Assembly: GCA_046262635.1 (NCBI GenBank)
Contig: JBHEMK010000048.1
Location: forward strand, 1 to 22,569
Reading direction: 5' to 3'
DNA from: JBHEMK01 sp046262635
GTDB lineage: Bacteria; Actinomycetota; Thermoleophilia; Gaiellales; Gaiellaceae
Length of the DNA stretch: 22,569 nt
Shown here: piece by piece, positions 1-7,039 of the stretch
Layout of the letters: every line of letters begins with the position of its first letter
How positions within the stretch are numbered: the first letter of the stretch is position 1
Notes under the pieces: model-generated
What the model was told of the DNA's origin: nothing
The model's input: only the letters and a program-made list of their open reading frames with translations
The model's database searches: none
Translations under genes and position numbers: made by a program

Positions 1-261
1 GGCGAGCACCTCGTTGCCCCGATCGGAACCCGCCGCGACGACGGCGGCGGGCGAGAGCCGCCCGGCGAGCTCGACGAGCGCGGCCGCCCAGGCAGCGGGC
101 GCATACGGGCCGTCGAGCTCCGCGACGTGGAGCACCTCGACCGCGACCTCTGCGGAGGCGCCGACCGAGACCGCCTGGACGGGCCCGCCGAGCGTGCGCG
201 CGAGCGCGAGCGCCTGGAGCGAGAGCTCGTCACCCGGCTCGACGAGCACGAGGACGCTCAC
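1..261 (-). CDS. etfA: Electron transfer flavoprotein alpha subunit, N-terminal part (runs off the left edge)
   Basis: The reading frame begins at a GTG at 261 and is open to the window edge, giving 87 codons of the N-terminal domain. It starts VSVLVLVEPGDELSLQALAL and continues with an Ala/Val-rich alternating beta/alpha pattern, including a VVAAGSDRGNEVLA stretch, as expected for the EtfA N-terminal domain. The GTG overlaps the TGA of etfB in a GTGA junction, so translational coupling is likely. EtfA and EtfB form the FAD/AMP-containing heterodimer that carries electrons from acyl-CoA- or dimethylglycine-type dehydrogenases to ETF-quinone oxidoreductase. The FAD-binding C-terminal domain lies outside the window, so the call rests on the N-terminal pattern plus the adjacent etfB. 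Confidence 0.85.
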   Translation of the reverse strand, partial: MSVLVLVEPGDELSLQALALARTLGGPVQAVSVGASAEVAVEVLHVAELDGPYAPAAWAAALVELAGRLSPAAVVAAGSDRGNEVLA

Positions 262-1013
262 AGGACCCCGAGCCGCTGCAGCACCTCGACCACGACGGGC
301 GCGGCCTCGGGCCCGTGGCCGAGCACCTCCGCCTGCTTGCCCTGGCCCTCCGGCAGCTCGAGGCGGAGCTTCTCGAGCCGCGAGTCGGCCCGCACCGGCG
401 TGCGTGTGGCGATCGGCTTGCGCTGGGCGCGCAGCTTGGCCGGGACTGAGGGATAGCGGGGCAGGTTCAGGCCCTCCCTCACGGTCAGGACCGCCGGCAG
501 GGGGACGTCGTAGACGTCGCGGCCTCCCGGCACCTCCTGCTCGCAGCGGGCGCGCACGCCGTCGACCGCCAAGCCCTTGAGCCCGGTCACGACCGGAAGC
601 CCGAGGGCGTGCGCGACGCGGATGCCGACCTGGTAGTTGCCCGAATCGGCCGACTCGTTGCCGAAGAGGATCAGGTCGTGCTCCACGTCCTCGGCCCGGA
701 TCGCCTCGACGATCGCCCTGGCCGTCGCCTGCGGATCCCATTCGGCGCCCTCGGCGACGAGCAGGATCCCGCGATCGGCGCCGATCGCCATGCACTCGCG
801 CAGCTGCTCCTCCGCCTCGGGAGGCCCGAGCGCCAGCACGACCGACTCGCCCCCCTGCGCCTCGACGATCCGCACGGCCTCCTCGACCGCGCATTCCTCG
901 TGCGGGCTGATCGTGAAGCCGAGATGGCGCACCTCGATCGACTGCTCGTCATCGGTCAGGACGATCCGCCCGCCCGTCATCGGCACCCGCTTGACGCACA
1001 CGAGCACGTTCAC
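258..1013 (-). CDS. etfB: Electron transfer flavoprotein beta subunit
   Basis: This is a 251-residue protein, the usual EtfB length. It begins VNVLVCVKRVPMTGG, the typical EtfB opening, and carries SPHEECAVEEAVRI near residue 40 and FGNESADSGNYQVG around residue 115, which corresponds to the AMP-binding segment. It continues through LPVVTGL to LNLPRYPSVPAKLRAQRKPI, another conserved EtfB stretch. The start is taken as the GTG at 1013, because it overlaps the TGA of the upstream flavoprotein gene (GTGA) and begins the homologous sequence exactly. The frame stays open far upstream, but that extension is a shadow of the flavoprotein gene. With EtfA it should accept electrons from the flavoprotein encoded just upstream, which points to a dehydrogenase rather than an oxidase reaction. 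Confidence 0.93.
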   Translation of the reverse strand: MNVLVCVKRVPMTGGRIVLTDDEQSIEVRHLGFTISPHEECAVEEAVRIVEAQGGESVVLALGPPEAEEQLRECMAIGADRGILLVAEGAEWDPQATARAIVEAIRAEDVEHDLILFGNESADSGNYQVGIRVAHALGLPVVTGLKGLAVDGVRARCEQEVPGGRDVYDVPLPAVLTVREGLNLPRYPSVPAKLRAQRKPIATRTPVRADSRLEKLRLELPEGQGKQAEVLGHGPEAAPVVVEVLQRLGVL

Positions 1014-3529
1014 GAGCGGATCCGCGTGTTCTCGGGGTCGAAGATCGGCGTCGAGTCGGCACTGGCCACCGTGACCGGATACTGCTCGGCCATGTACTCG
1101 ACCGCGAGCTCCTCGCCGAGCCGTGCCTGCTCGGGCGGCAGGTAGGCCATCAGGATGTGCTTGCCGATCGACGGCCCCGCGCCCGCGCTCGTCACCCAGG
1201 AGCGCCGCCCCTTCGCGTCGGTGAGAGGCTTGCCGGCGCGGGTGAGGATCGGCTCTTTGCCGAGCATGTAGCGCCTCACCCCAGAGGCCGACCGATGGTC
1301 GTCGACGGTCAGCGCGCAGAGGATCGCGGCCTGCTCCTCGTCGCGGTGGCGCACGTATGCCTCCTTCCCGATGAAGTCCTCGTCTTTGACCGTTCCCCAG
1401 GCCATCCCGGCCTCGACGACGTTGTAGTCGTCGTCCAGTTCGAACCCGAAGGCGCGGTAGCACTTCTCGAGGCGGCCGGTCGTCCCGTAGACGCCGATCC
1501 CGCAGGGGACGAGGCCGTGGGGCTCCCCCGCCTCGCAGACCAGGTCCCAGAGCCGCGCGCCCTCCTCCATCGGGACGTACAGCTCCCAGCCGAGGTCGCC
1601 CACGTACGAGATGCGCGAGGCGAGCACCCGGAGTGGCCCGAGCTCGATCGTCCTGCAGGTCGCGAAGGGGAAGCCCTCGGGCGAGAGATTGTCGTCCGTC
1701 AGGCCGCCGAGGATGTCCCGTGCGCGGGGCCCCCAGAGGCCGAGCGTGCATAAGGCAGACGTCAGGTCGACGACCTGGGCGGTGCCGTCCTCGACGAGGT
1801 GGTCGCGGAACCACTTCAGGTCCGCCATGCCGTGCGCGCCGCCCGTGACCACCCGGAACTGCTCGTCGCCAATCCGCATGATCGTCAGGTCGGACTTGAA
1901 GCCGCCGCTCGGGGACAGGATCGGCGTGTAGACGACTCGTCCGGCGGCGACGTCCAGCTGCCGGACGGCGACCCGTTGCACCGACTCGAGCGCGCCGGGA
2001 CCGGTGAGGTCGAAAATGAAGAAGGCGGTCAGGTCGAAGATCCCGGCACGGTCGCGCATCGCGAGGTGCTCGGCGTTGATGATCGGCGACCACCAGCGCG
2101 ACTCCCATTCCGCCTCGCGGCGGCCGACTTGGTCGCCGTAGTGCGCGAGCAGCGGCGCGTTCGACGCGTACCACTGCGGCCGCTCCCAGCCCGCCGCCTC
2201 GAAGAAGACGGCCCCGAGCGCCTGCTCCCGCTCGTAGAAGGGCGAGAGCCGGACCTTCCGGTTCGACTCCCATTGCTCCGAGGGATGGACGATGCCGTAC
2301 GTCTTGTTGAAGCCCTCGGCCGACCGCGCCTGCACGTGGGTCTTCGTCTTCTGGTGCTCGTAGAACCGCGCGATGTCGGACGCCTGCAGGTCGATCTCCG
2401 ACTCGCCGCGGGTCATCCACTCCGCGACCGACTTGCCGACACCCGGGCCCTCCTTGATCCAGACGGCGGCGGCCGACCAGAGGCCCTTCACTTCCGGGGT
2501 CTCGCCGAGGAGCGGCAGGCCGTCCGGCGTCAGCGAGAGCAGCCCGTTGACCGCGTACTTCACGCCGACGCTCTCGTCGCCGACGATCTCCGGCATCAGC
2601 TCGAGCGCCTGCTCCAGCTGCAGGTTGAAGTCCACCTGCGTGAACGGGAACTCGGTCGGCGAGAGCGCGGCCTCCTCGACCGCCGGGATCTCCTCGGGGT
2701 CGTGAAGGATCGGGCGGTGTGCGTAGGAGCCGATCTCGAGGCCGCCCCCGTGCTGGCGCTCGTACATGTTCGTGTCCATGTCGCGCACGATCGGGAACTC
2801 GATGTCTCCCTTCGCCTCGGCGAAGCGCGGCACGGGGCCGACGTCGATCATCTGGTGGACGGCGGGCGTGAGCGGAATCGATGCGCCCGCCATCCGGGCG
2901 ATCCGGGGACTCCAGACGCCGCAACAGATCAGGACGGTCTCGACCTCGATCGCACCCCGGGTCGTGCGCACGCGCCGAACGCGTCCGCGCTCGACCTCGA
3001 TCCCGAGCACCTCCGTCATGGCCGACACCGTCAGCGCGCCCGACTCCTGCGCCCGCTCTCGCATGATCGTGCCGGCCCGCAGCGAGTCGACGACGCCGAC
3101 GCTCGGCGTGGAGAAGGCGCCGACGATCACGTTCTCGTCGAGGTACGGGACGAGCTCCTTCACCTCGGCGGGCGTCAGGATCGAGACCGGCTCGATCCCC
3201 CAGGACTTCGCCGAGGCGACCCGGCGCCGGAGCTCCTCCAGGCGCTCTTCCGTGCGCGCGACCTCGATCCCCCCGCTCTCGGTGAAGACGCCCAGCTCCT
3301 TGTACTGGCGCATGCTCTCGAGGGTGAGCTGCGTCATCTCCTTCGAGTGATCGACGGGGTAGATGAAATTGGACGCGTGGCCTGTCGAGCCGCCCGGGTT
3401 CGGCAGCGGGCCCTGCTCGAGCAGGACGAGCTCCGTCCAGCCGAGGAGCGAGAGGTGGTAGGCGAGGCTGTTGCCGACGATGCCGGCGCCGATCACGACG
3501 GCACGGGCGGACGGGGGGATCGATTCCAT
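1010..3529 (-). CDS. Dimethylglycine/sarcosine dehydrogenase-like flavoprotein (FAD oxidoreductase fused to a folate-binding GcvT domain)
   Basis: The protein has 839 residues in two halves. The N-terminal DAO-type FAD domain has the dinucleotide motif GAGIVG at 14-19 and a GGSTGHASN stretch whose His51 aligns with the histidine that carries covalent FAD in dimethylglycine oxidase. His225 (AVHQM) and Tyr269 (IGSYAHRP) match catalytic-site residues of Arthrobacter dimethylglycine oxidase as I recall that sequence. From about residue 430 a GcvT-like tetrahydrofolate domain follows, with Asp547 (KSDLTI) at the position of the folate-site aspartate. The expected reaction is oxidative N-demethylation with transfer of the carbon to THF as 5,10-methylene-THF. 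EtfBA directly downstream, with a 4-bp overlap, implies electrons go to ETF. The ATG at 3529 lies 21 bp after the gntR stop. Substrate choice between dimethylglycine, sarcosine and a related N-methyl amine is not settled by sequence. Confidence 0.9.
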   Translation of the reverse strand: MESIPPSARAVVIGAGIVGNSLAYHLSLLGWTELVLLEQGPLPNPGGSTGHASNFIYPVDHSKEMTQLTLESMRQYKELGVFTESGGIEVARTEERLEELRRRVASAKSWGIEPVSILTPAEVKELVPYLDENVIVGAFSTPSVGVVDSLRAGTIMRERAQESGALTVSAMTEVLGIEVERGRVRRVRTTRGAIEVETVLICCGVWSPRIARMAGASIPLTPAVHQMIDVGPVPRFAEAKGDIEFPIVRDMDTNMYERQHGGGLEIGSYAHRPILHDPEEIPAVEEAALSPTEFPFTQVDFNLQLEQALELMPEIVGDESVGVKYAVNGLLSLTPDGLPLLGETPEVKGLWSAAAVWIKEGPGVGKSVAEWMTRGESEIDLQASDIARFYEHQKTKTHVQARSAEGFNKTYGIVHPSEQWESNRKVRLSPFYEREQALGAVFFEAAGWERPQWYASNAPLLAHYGDQVGRREAEWESRWWSPIINAEHLAMRDRAGIFDLTAFFIFDLTGPGALESVQRVAVRQLDVAAGRVVYTPILSPSGGFKSDLTIMRIGDEQFRVVTGGAHGMADLKWFRDHLVEDGTAQVVDLTSALCTLGLWGPRARDILGGLTDDNLSPEGFPFATCRTIELGPLRVLASRISYVGDLGWELYVPMEEGARLWDLVCEAGEPHGLVPCGIGVYGTTGRLEKCYRAFGFELDDDYNVVEAGMAWGTVKDEDFIGKEAYVRHRDEEQAAILCALTVDDHRSASGVRRYMLGKEPILTRAGKPLTDAKGRRSWVTSAGAGPSIGKHILMAYLPPEQARLGEELAVEYMAEQYPVTVASADSTPIFDPENTRIRS

Positions 3530-3541
3530 GCTTGATATATA
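3530..3541 (-). promoter_or_regulatory. AT-rich candidate -10 region just before the flavoprotein start
   Basis: On the minus strand the bases directly before the ATG at 3529 read TTATATATCAAGC, an abrupt AT-rich island in otherwise GC-rich DNA. TTATAT sits 7 nt before the ATG. A weak -35-like TTGCTC lies 17 bp upstream, inside the 3' end of gntR. There is no clear Shine-Dalgarno sequence, so a leaderless or nearly leaderless transcript is plausible. This would let the flavoprotein-etfBA genes be transcribed separately from gntR. Confidence 0.4.
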
Positions 3542-3555
3542 ACTGATAGGTCAGT
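3542..3555. promoter_or_regulatory. 14-bp perfect inverted repeat, candidate operator
   Basis: ACTGA-TAGG-TCAGT is an inverted repeat with 5-bp perfect arms and a 4-bp centre. It overlaps the gntR stop codon and lies between the candidate -35 and -10 of the flavoprotein gene. A dyad of this size next to a GntR-family gene is a reasonable binding site for that regulator, but nothing in the sequence proves binding. Confidence 0.4.
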
Positions 3556-4201
3556 CGCCGAGCAAGGCGGCGCGCATCGCCCGCTCGAAGCCGTCGACAT
3601 GCGCCCGCATCAGTTCCTCGGCTCTCGTCGCCTCCCCGCTGCAGACCGCCGCGAGGAGCGCACGGTGCTCCTGGACCGCTCCCCGGAGCTCCCGCGCCTG
3701 ATCCAGGGCGAGATACCAGATGCGCAGGGCGAGGACGTAGTACTCCTCGAGCGTCTCCTCGAGGAAGGGATTCCGCGCCAGGCGGTAGATCACCCGGTGG
3801 ATGCGCTCGTCGAGCGCCATCAACGCTCGCTCGCCGGCCGGCGGCTCGCCGAGGGCCGCGATCAGCCCGCCGAGCTCCGCGCGATCGGGCTCGGTCAGCC
3901 GCTCCGCCGCGAGCCGTGCAGCATGGCTCTCGAGCACGGCACGCACCTCGCAGAGACTGGCGAGGTCGCCGATCTCCACGCTCGTCACGAACATGCCGCG
4001 GCGCGGGTACACCTCGACGAGCTTCTCCTGGGCCAGCCGGCGCAGCGCCTCGCGCGTCGGCGTCCGGCCGATCCGGAGCCGTTCGGTCAGCGCGCGCTCG
4101 TTGATCACCGCGCCGGGCCGGAACTCGAGTGAGACGATCATCTCCCGGATCGCGTAGTAGGCCTTGTCTGCCAGCGACGATGTCTCGACCGCGTTGACCA
4201 T
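3551..4201 (-). CDS. GntR-family transcriptional regulator, FCD (FadR-like) subfamily
   Basis: From the ATG at 4201 the protein has 216 residues. Residues 9-73 form the GntR winged helix-turn-helix, including INERALTERLRIGRTPTREA and the wing YPRRGMFVT. Residues from about 80 to 210 form the all-helical FCD ligand domain. Asp131, His135, His179 and His201 match the metal/ligand-binding set of FCD proteins. An alternative ATG at 4219 would add six residues. I prefer 4201 because a TANNNT hexamer (TAATGT) ends exactly 7 nt before it, as in leaderless actinobacterial genes, while the AAGGA before 4219 is too close to act as a ribosome-binding site. It sits between the flavoprotein-etf genes and the divergent fhs-betaine transporter operon. 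It is the obvious candidate to control both in response to a methylated amine or related acid. Confidence 0.88.
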   Translation of the reverse strand: MVNAVETSSLADKAYYAIREMIVSLEFRPGAVINERALTERLRIGRTPTREALRRLAQEKLVEVYPRRGMFVTSVEIGDLASLCEVRAVLESHAARLAAERLTEPDRAELGGLIAALGEPPAGERALMALDERIHRVIYRLARNPFLEETLEEYYVLALRIWYLALDQARELRGAVQEHRALLAAVCSGEATRAEELMRAHVDGFERAMRAALLGD

Positions 4202-4270
4202 CGGAGATACATTACTCATATCCTTGACGGCGACTAGCCCCGCGCTGCGCCCCGACCGAAAGGACGACGC
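4202..4270. promoter_or_regulatory. Divergent gntR / fhs promoter region
   Basis: This short divergent gap is notably AT-richer than its surroundings between 4203 and 4225. On the minus strand TAATGT (4214 down to 4209) is a candidate -10 for a leaderless gntR transcript. On the plus strand TTGACC (4194-4199) followed after 16 bp by TCATAT (4216-4221) is a weak sigma-70-like pair for fhs. An imperfect dyad of the form GGAnAT-N9-ATnTCC spans 4203-4223 and could be an autoregulatory operator. GAAAGGA at 4258-4264 is the ribosome-binding site that supports the TTG start of fhs. Confidence 0.4.
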
Positions 4271-5938
4271 TTGGCGACCAAGACTCCCTCGTCGCTCGAG
4301 ATCGCGCAGAGCGCGACGCTCCGCCCCATCGCCGAGATCGCCGAGGAGGCCGGCCTCCTCGCGGAGGAGGTCGAGCTCTACGGCCGCTTCAAGGCGAAGA
4401 TCGACCTGTCCGTGCTCGAGCGGCTCGCCAGCCGCGCGGACGCGAAGCTGATCGACGTCACCGCGATCACGCCGACGAAGGCCGGCGAGGGCAAGACCAC
4501 CACCTCGGTCTCGCTGACCCAGGGTCTCGGCCACATCGGCAAGAAGCCCGTGCTCTGCCTGCGCGAGGCCTCGCTCGGGCCGGTCTTCGGGATCAAGGGC
4601 GGCGCCGCCGGGGGCGGCTACACGCAGGTCGTGCCGATGGAGGACATGAACCTCCACTTCACCGGCGACATCCACGCGATCGGCGCTGCGAACAACCTGC
4701 TCGCCGCGATGCTCGAGGCACACATCCTGCACGGGAACCGGCTGCAGATCGACCCCCTCTCGATCTCGTGGCGGCGCTGCGTGGACATCAACGACCGCGC
4801 GCTGCGGGACATCGCGGTCGGGCTCGGCGGCCGGGCCAACGGCTACGTCCGCCAGACCGGCTTCGACATCACCGCTGCCTCCGAGGTGATGGCGATCGTC
4901 GCGGTCTCCCGCGACCTGCGGGACCTGCGGCAGCGGCTCGGCGCGATCACGATCGGCTCGACGTTCGAGGGCGAGCCCGTCTCGGCCGAGCAGCTCCAGG
5001 CCGCGGGCGCGATGACCGTCCTGCTGAAGGACACGCTCAAGCCCAACCTCGTCCAGACGCTCGAGGGGCAACCGGCCTTCGTCCATTGCGGGCCGTTCGC
5101 GAACATCGCGCACGGCAACAACTCGCTCGTCGCCGATCGGGTCGCATTGAAGCTGGGCGACTACGTCGTCACCGAGAGCGGCTTCGGCGCCGACATGGGG
5201 ATGGAGAAGTTCTTCGACATCGTCTGCAGGGTCGGGGAGCTGCGCCCGAACGCGGTCGTGCTCGTCGCCACCGTCAAGGCGCTCAAGCACCACGGCGAGG
5301 ACGCCGACGGCGGGCTCGACGCGATCGAGCGTGGCGCGGCGAACCTGGCCCGCCACCTCGGGATCGTGCGAGAGTTCGGGCTCAACGCCGTCGTCGCCGT
5401 CAACCGCTTCCCCGGCGACGGCGCCGACGAGATCGAGCTCGTCAAGGAGCTGGCGCTTGCCCACGGCGCCTACGCGGCCGAGGTCAACGACGGCTTCGAA
5501 CGCGGCGGCGAGGGGGCTGCCGCGCTGGCCGAGGCGGTGGTGGCCGCGGCCGACGAGCCCTCCCACTTCGACTTCGTCTACCCGCTCGACGCCCCGATCG
5601 AGCAGAAGATCGAGGCGATCGCCAAGCGCGTCTACGGGGCCGACGGGATTTTCCTGTTGAAGACGGCGCAGGAGAAGATCAAGCTGTTCAACGCGACCGG
5701 TTTCGACAAGCTCCCGATCTGCATGGCCAAGACGCACCTCTCCCTCTCCCACGACGCCGCGCTCCCGAACGCGCCGACCGGCTTCACCGTGACCGTGCGG
5801 GACATCCGCGCCTATACGGGGGCCGGCTGGCTCGTGGCGCTCTGCGGCGACATGCAGACGATGCCCGGGCTGAGCGCGAGCCCGGCGGCGTTCAACGTCG
5901 ATATCGACGCCGCAGGGAGAACCGTTGGCCTCTTCTGA
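4271..5938 (+). CDS. fhs: Formate--tetrahydrofolate ligase
   Basis: This is a 555-residue protein of normal family length. It carries the ATP-binding loop TPTKAGEGKTTT at 67-78, the family signature GIKGGAAGGGYTQ, the block MNLHFTGDIHAI, and the second signature VATVKALKHHGE. The enzyme interconverts formate, ATP and THF with 10-formyl-THF, ADP and phosphate in the cytosol. The TTG start at 4271 is supported by GAAAGGA at 4258-4264 and by the family N-terminus. The ATPase gene of the betaine transporter follows after 18 bp on the same strand, so the two probably share a transcript. Next to THF-dependent demethylating flavoproteins, Fhs most likely drains surplus C1 units to formate with ATP gain, or supplies 10-formyl-THF. 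The C1 interconversion enzyme FolD is not in the window. Confidence 0.96.
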   Translation: MATKTPSSLEIAQSATLRPIAEIAEEAGLLAEEVELYGRFKAKIDLSVLERLASRADAKLIDVTAITPTKAGEGKTTTSVSLTQGLGHIGKKPVLCLREASLGPVFGIKGGAAGGGYTQVVPMEDMNLHFTGDIHAIGAANNLLAAMLEAHILHGNRLQIDPLSISWRRCVDINDRALRDIAVGLGGRANGYVRQTGFDITAASEVMAIVAVSRDLRDLRQRLGAITIGSTFEGEPVSAEQLQAAGAMTVLLKDTLKPNLVQTLEGQPAFVHCGPFANIAHGNNSLVADRVALKLGDYVVTESGFGADMGMEKFFDIVCRVGELRPNAVVLVATVKALKHHGEDADGGLDAIERGAANLARHLGIVREFGLNAVVAVNRFPGDGADEIELVKELALAHGAYAAEVNDGFERGGEGAAALAEAVVAAADEPSHFDFVYPLDAPIEQKIEAIAKRVYGADGIFLLKTAQEKIKLFNATGFDKLPICMAKTHLSLSHDAALPNAPTGFTVTVRDIRAYTGAGWLVALCGDMQTMPGLSASPAAFNVDIDAAGRTVGLF

Positions 5939-5956
5939 CCCTCGCAGGCCGATCGC

Positions 5957-7033
5957 ATGACGACCTCGCTCGCCGTCCCCGCGCCGCCGCCCAGCCGCGT
6001 GGACCGGAGCGGCGAGCCGCTGATCAGGGCAGCGGGCGTCTGGAAGATCTTCGGCCGCCACGGCGACCGCGTGATCGGCAGCCCGGACGCGGAGCTTTCC
6101 CGCTTCGAGCTGCGGGCGAAGACCGGCTGCGTCGCCGCCGTGCGCGACGTCACCTTCGACGTCTGGCCCGGCGAGGTCTTTGTCGTGATGGGCCTCTCGG
6201 GCTCCGGCAAGTCCACCCTCGTGCGGACCCTGATCCGGCTGATCGAGCCGAGTGCCGGCCGCGTCGAGATCGACGGCAGGGACGTCATGGCGGCCAGCCA
6301 GTCCGAGCTCCGGGAGCTGCGGCGGCACACCTCGTCGATGGTCTTCCAGCACTTCGGGCTGCTCGCGCACCGGCGCGTGATCGACAACGTCGCGTTCGGG
6401 CTCGAGGTCCAGGGCAGGCCGAAGGCAGAGCGGCTCGCCCGCGCGGCCAAGGTGCTGAAGCTCGTCGGGCTCGAGGACTCGGCCAACCAGTTCCCAGACC
6501 AGCTCTCGGGCGGGATGCAGCAGCGTGTCGGCCTGGCCCGGGCGTTCGCCGTCGACCCGAAGGTGATGCTCTACGACGAGCCGTTCAGCGCGCTCGATCC
6601 GCTGATCCGCCGCGACATGCAGGACGAGGTGATTCGCCTGCAGCACGAAACCGGCAAGACGATGGTCTTCATCACGCACGACCTGCCGGAGGCGCTCCGC
6701 CTGGGCGACCGCATCGCGATCATGCGGGACGGCGCGATCGTGCAGCTCGGCGCCCCGGAGGAGCTCGTCGGCTCGCCCGCCGATGAGTACGTCGAGAACT
6801 TCGTCCGCGACATCCCCCGCAGCCATGTCCTGACGCTCAGGTGGATCATGCGGCCGGCGGAGCCGGGCGAGGCGCAGGACGGCCCGGCGCTCGACGTCAA
6901 CACCACGGTCCGGCGCGCGATCCCCGTGATCGCGGCGAGCGAGCGCCCGGTGTGCGCGGTCGAGGACGGCCGCATCGTCGGCGTCGTCGACCGGGTGACC
7001 GTCCTCACCGCGATCGCCGGCGAGGGCGGCTGA
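5957..7033 (+). CDS. proV: Glycine betaine/proline ABC transporter, ATP-binding protein (ProV/OpuAA type)
   Basis: This 358-residue ABC ATPase has Walker [10 protein letters not shown] at 79-87, the Q-loop VFQHFGLL, the signature [15 protein letters not shown] from 183, Walker [14 protein letters not shown] and the H-loop FITHDLPEA. The N-terminal insert before Walker A, with an IFGRHGD segment near residues 34-40, is typical of the ProV/OpuAA branch. The C-terminal tail (about residues 310-355, ending [20 protein letters not shown]) looks like a single CBS-type segment rather than the tandem pair of ionic-strength-sensing ProV proteins. The gene is 18 bp after fhs and 6 bp before the permease. 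It should energise uptake of glycine betaine or a related quaternary amine. The exact ligand is inferred from family and context. Confidence 0.92.
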   Translation: MTTSLAVPAPPPSRVDRSGEPLIRAAGVWKIFGRHGDRVIGSPDAELSRFELRAKTGCVAAVRDVTFDVWPGEVFVVMGLSGSGKSTLVRTLIRLIEPSAGRVEIDGRDVMAASQSELRELRRHTSSMVFQHFGLLAHRRVIDNVAFGLEVQGRPKAERLARAAKVLKLVGLEDSANQFPDQLSGGMQQRVGLARAFAVDPKVMLYDEPFSALDPLIRRDMQDEVIRLQHETGKTMVFITHDLPEALRLGDRIAIMRDGAIVQLGAPEELVGSPADEYVENFVRDIPRSHVLTLRWIMRPAEPGEAQDGPALDVNTTVRRAIPVIAASERPVCAVEDGRIVGVVDRVTVLTAIAGEGG

Positions 7034-7039
7034 GCGCCG

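Noticed and set aside
1..3529. Heterotetrameric sarcosine oxidase (SoxBDAG) operon
   Set aside because: The FAD and folate domains are fused in one chain, there are no SoxD or SoxG genes, and etfBA follows. This matches the dimethylglycine/sarcosine dehydrogenase type instead.
1799..3535. Long plus-strand open frame (578 codons) opposite the first flavoprotein gene
   Set aside because: Its translation is Arg/Asp/Leu-rich low-complexity sequence without family motifs. The opposite strand encodes a full recognisable flavoprotein, so this is a GC-bias shadow.
4224..4229. TTGACG as a -35 element for fhs
   Set aside because: The bases 16-18 bp downstream are pure GC and offer no -10 element. TTGACC at 4194 with TCATAT is the better, though still weak, pair.
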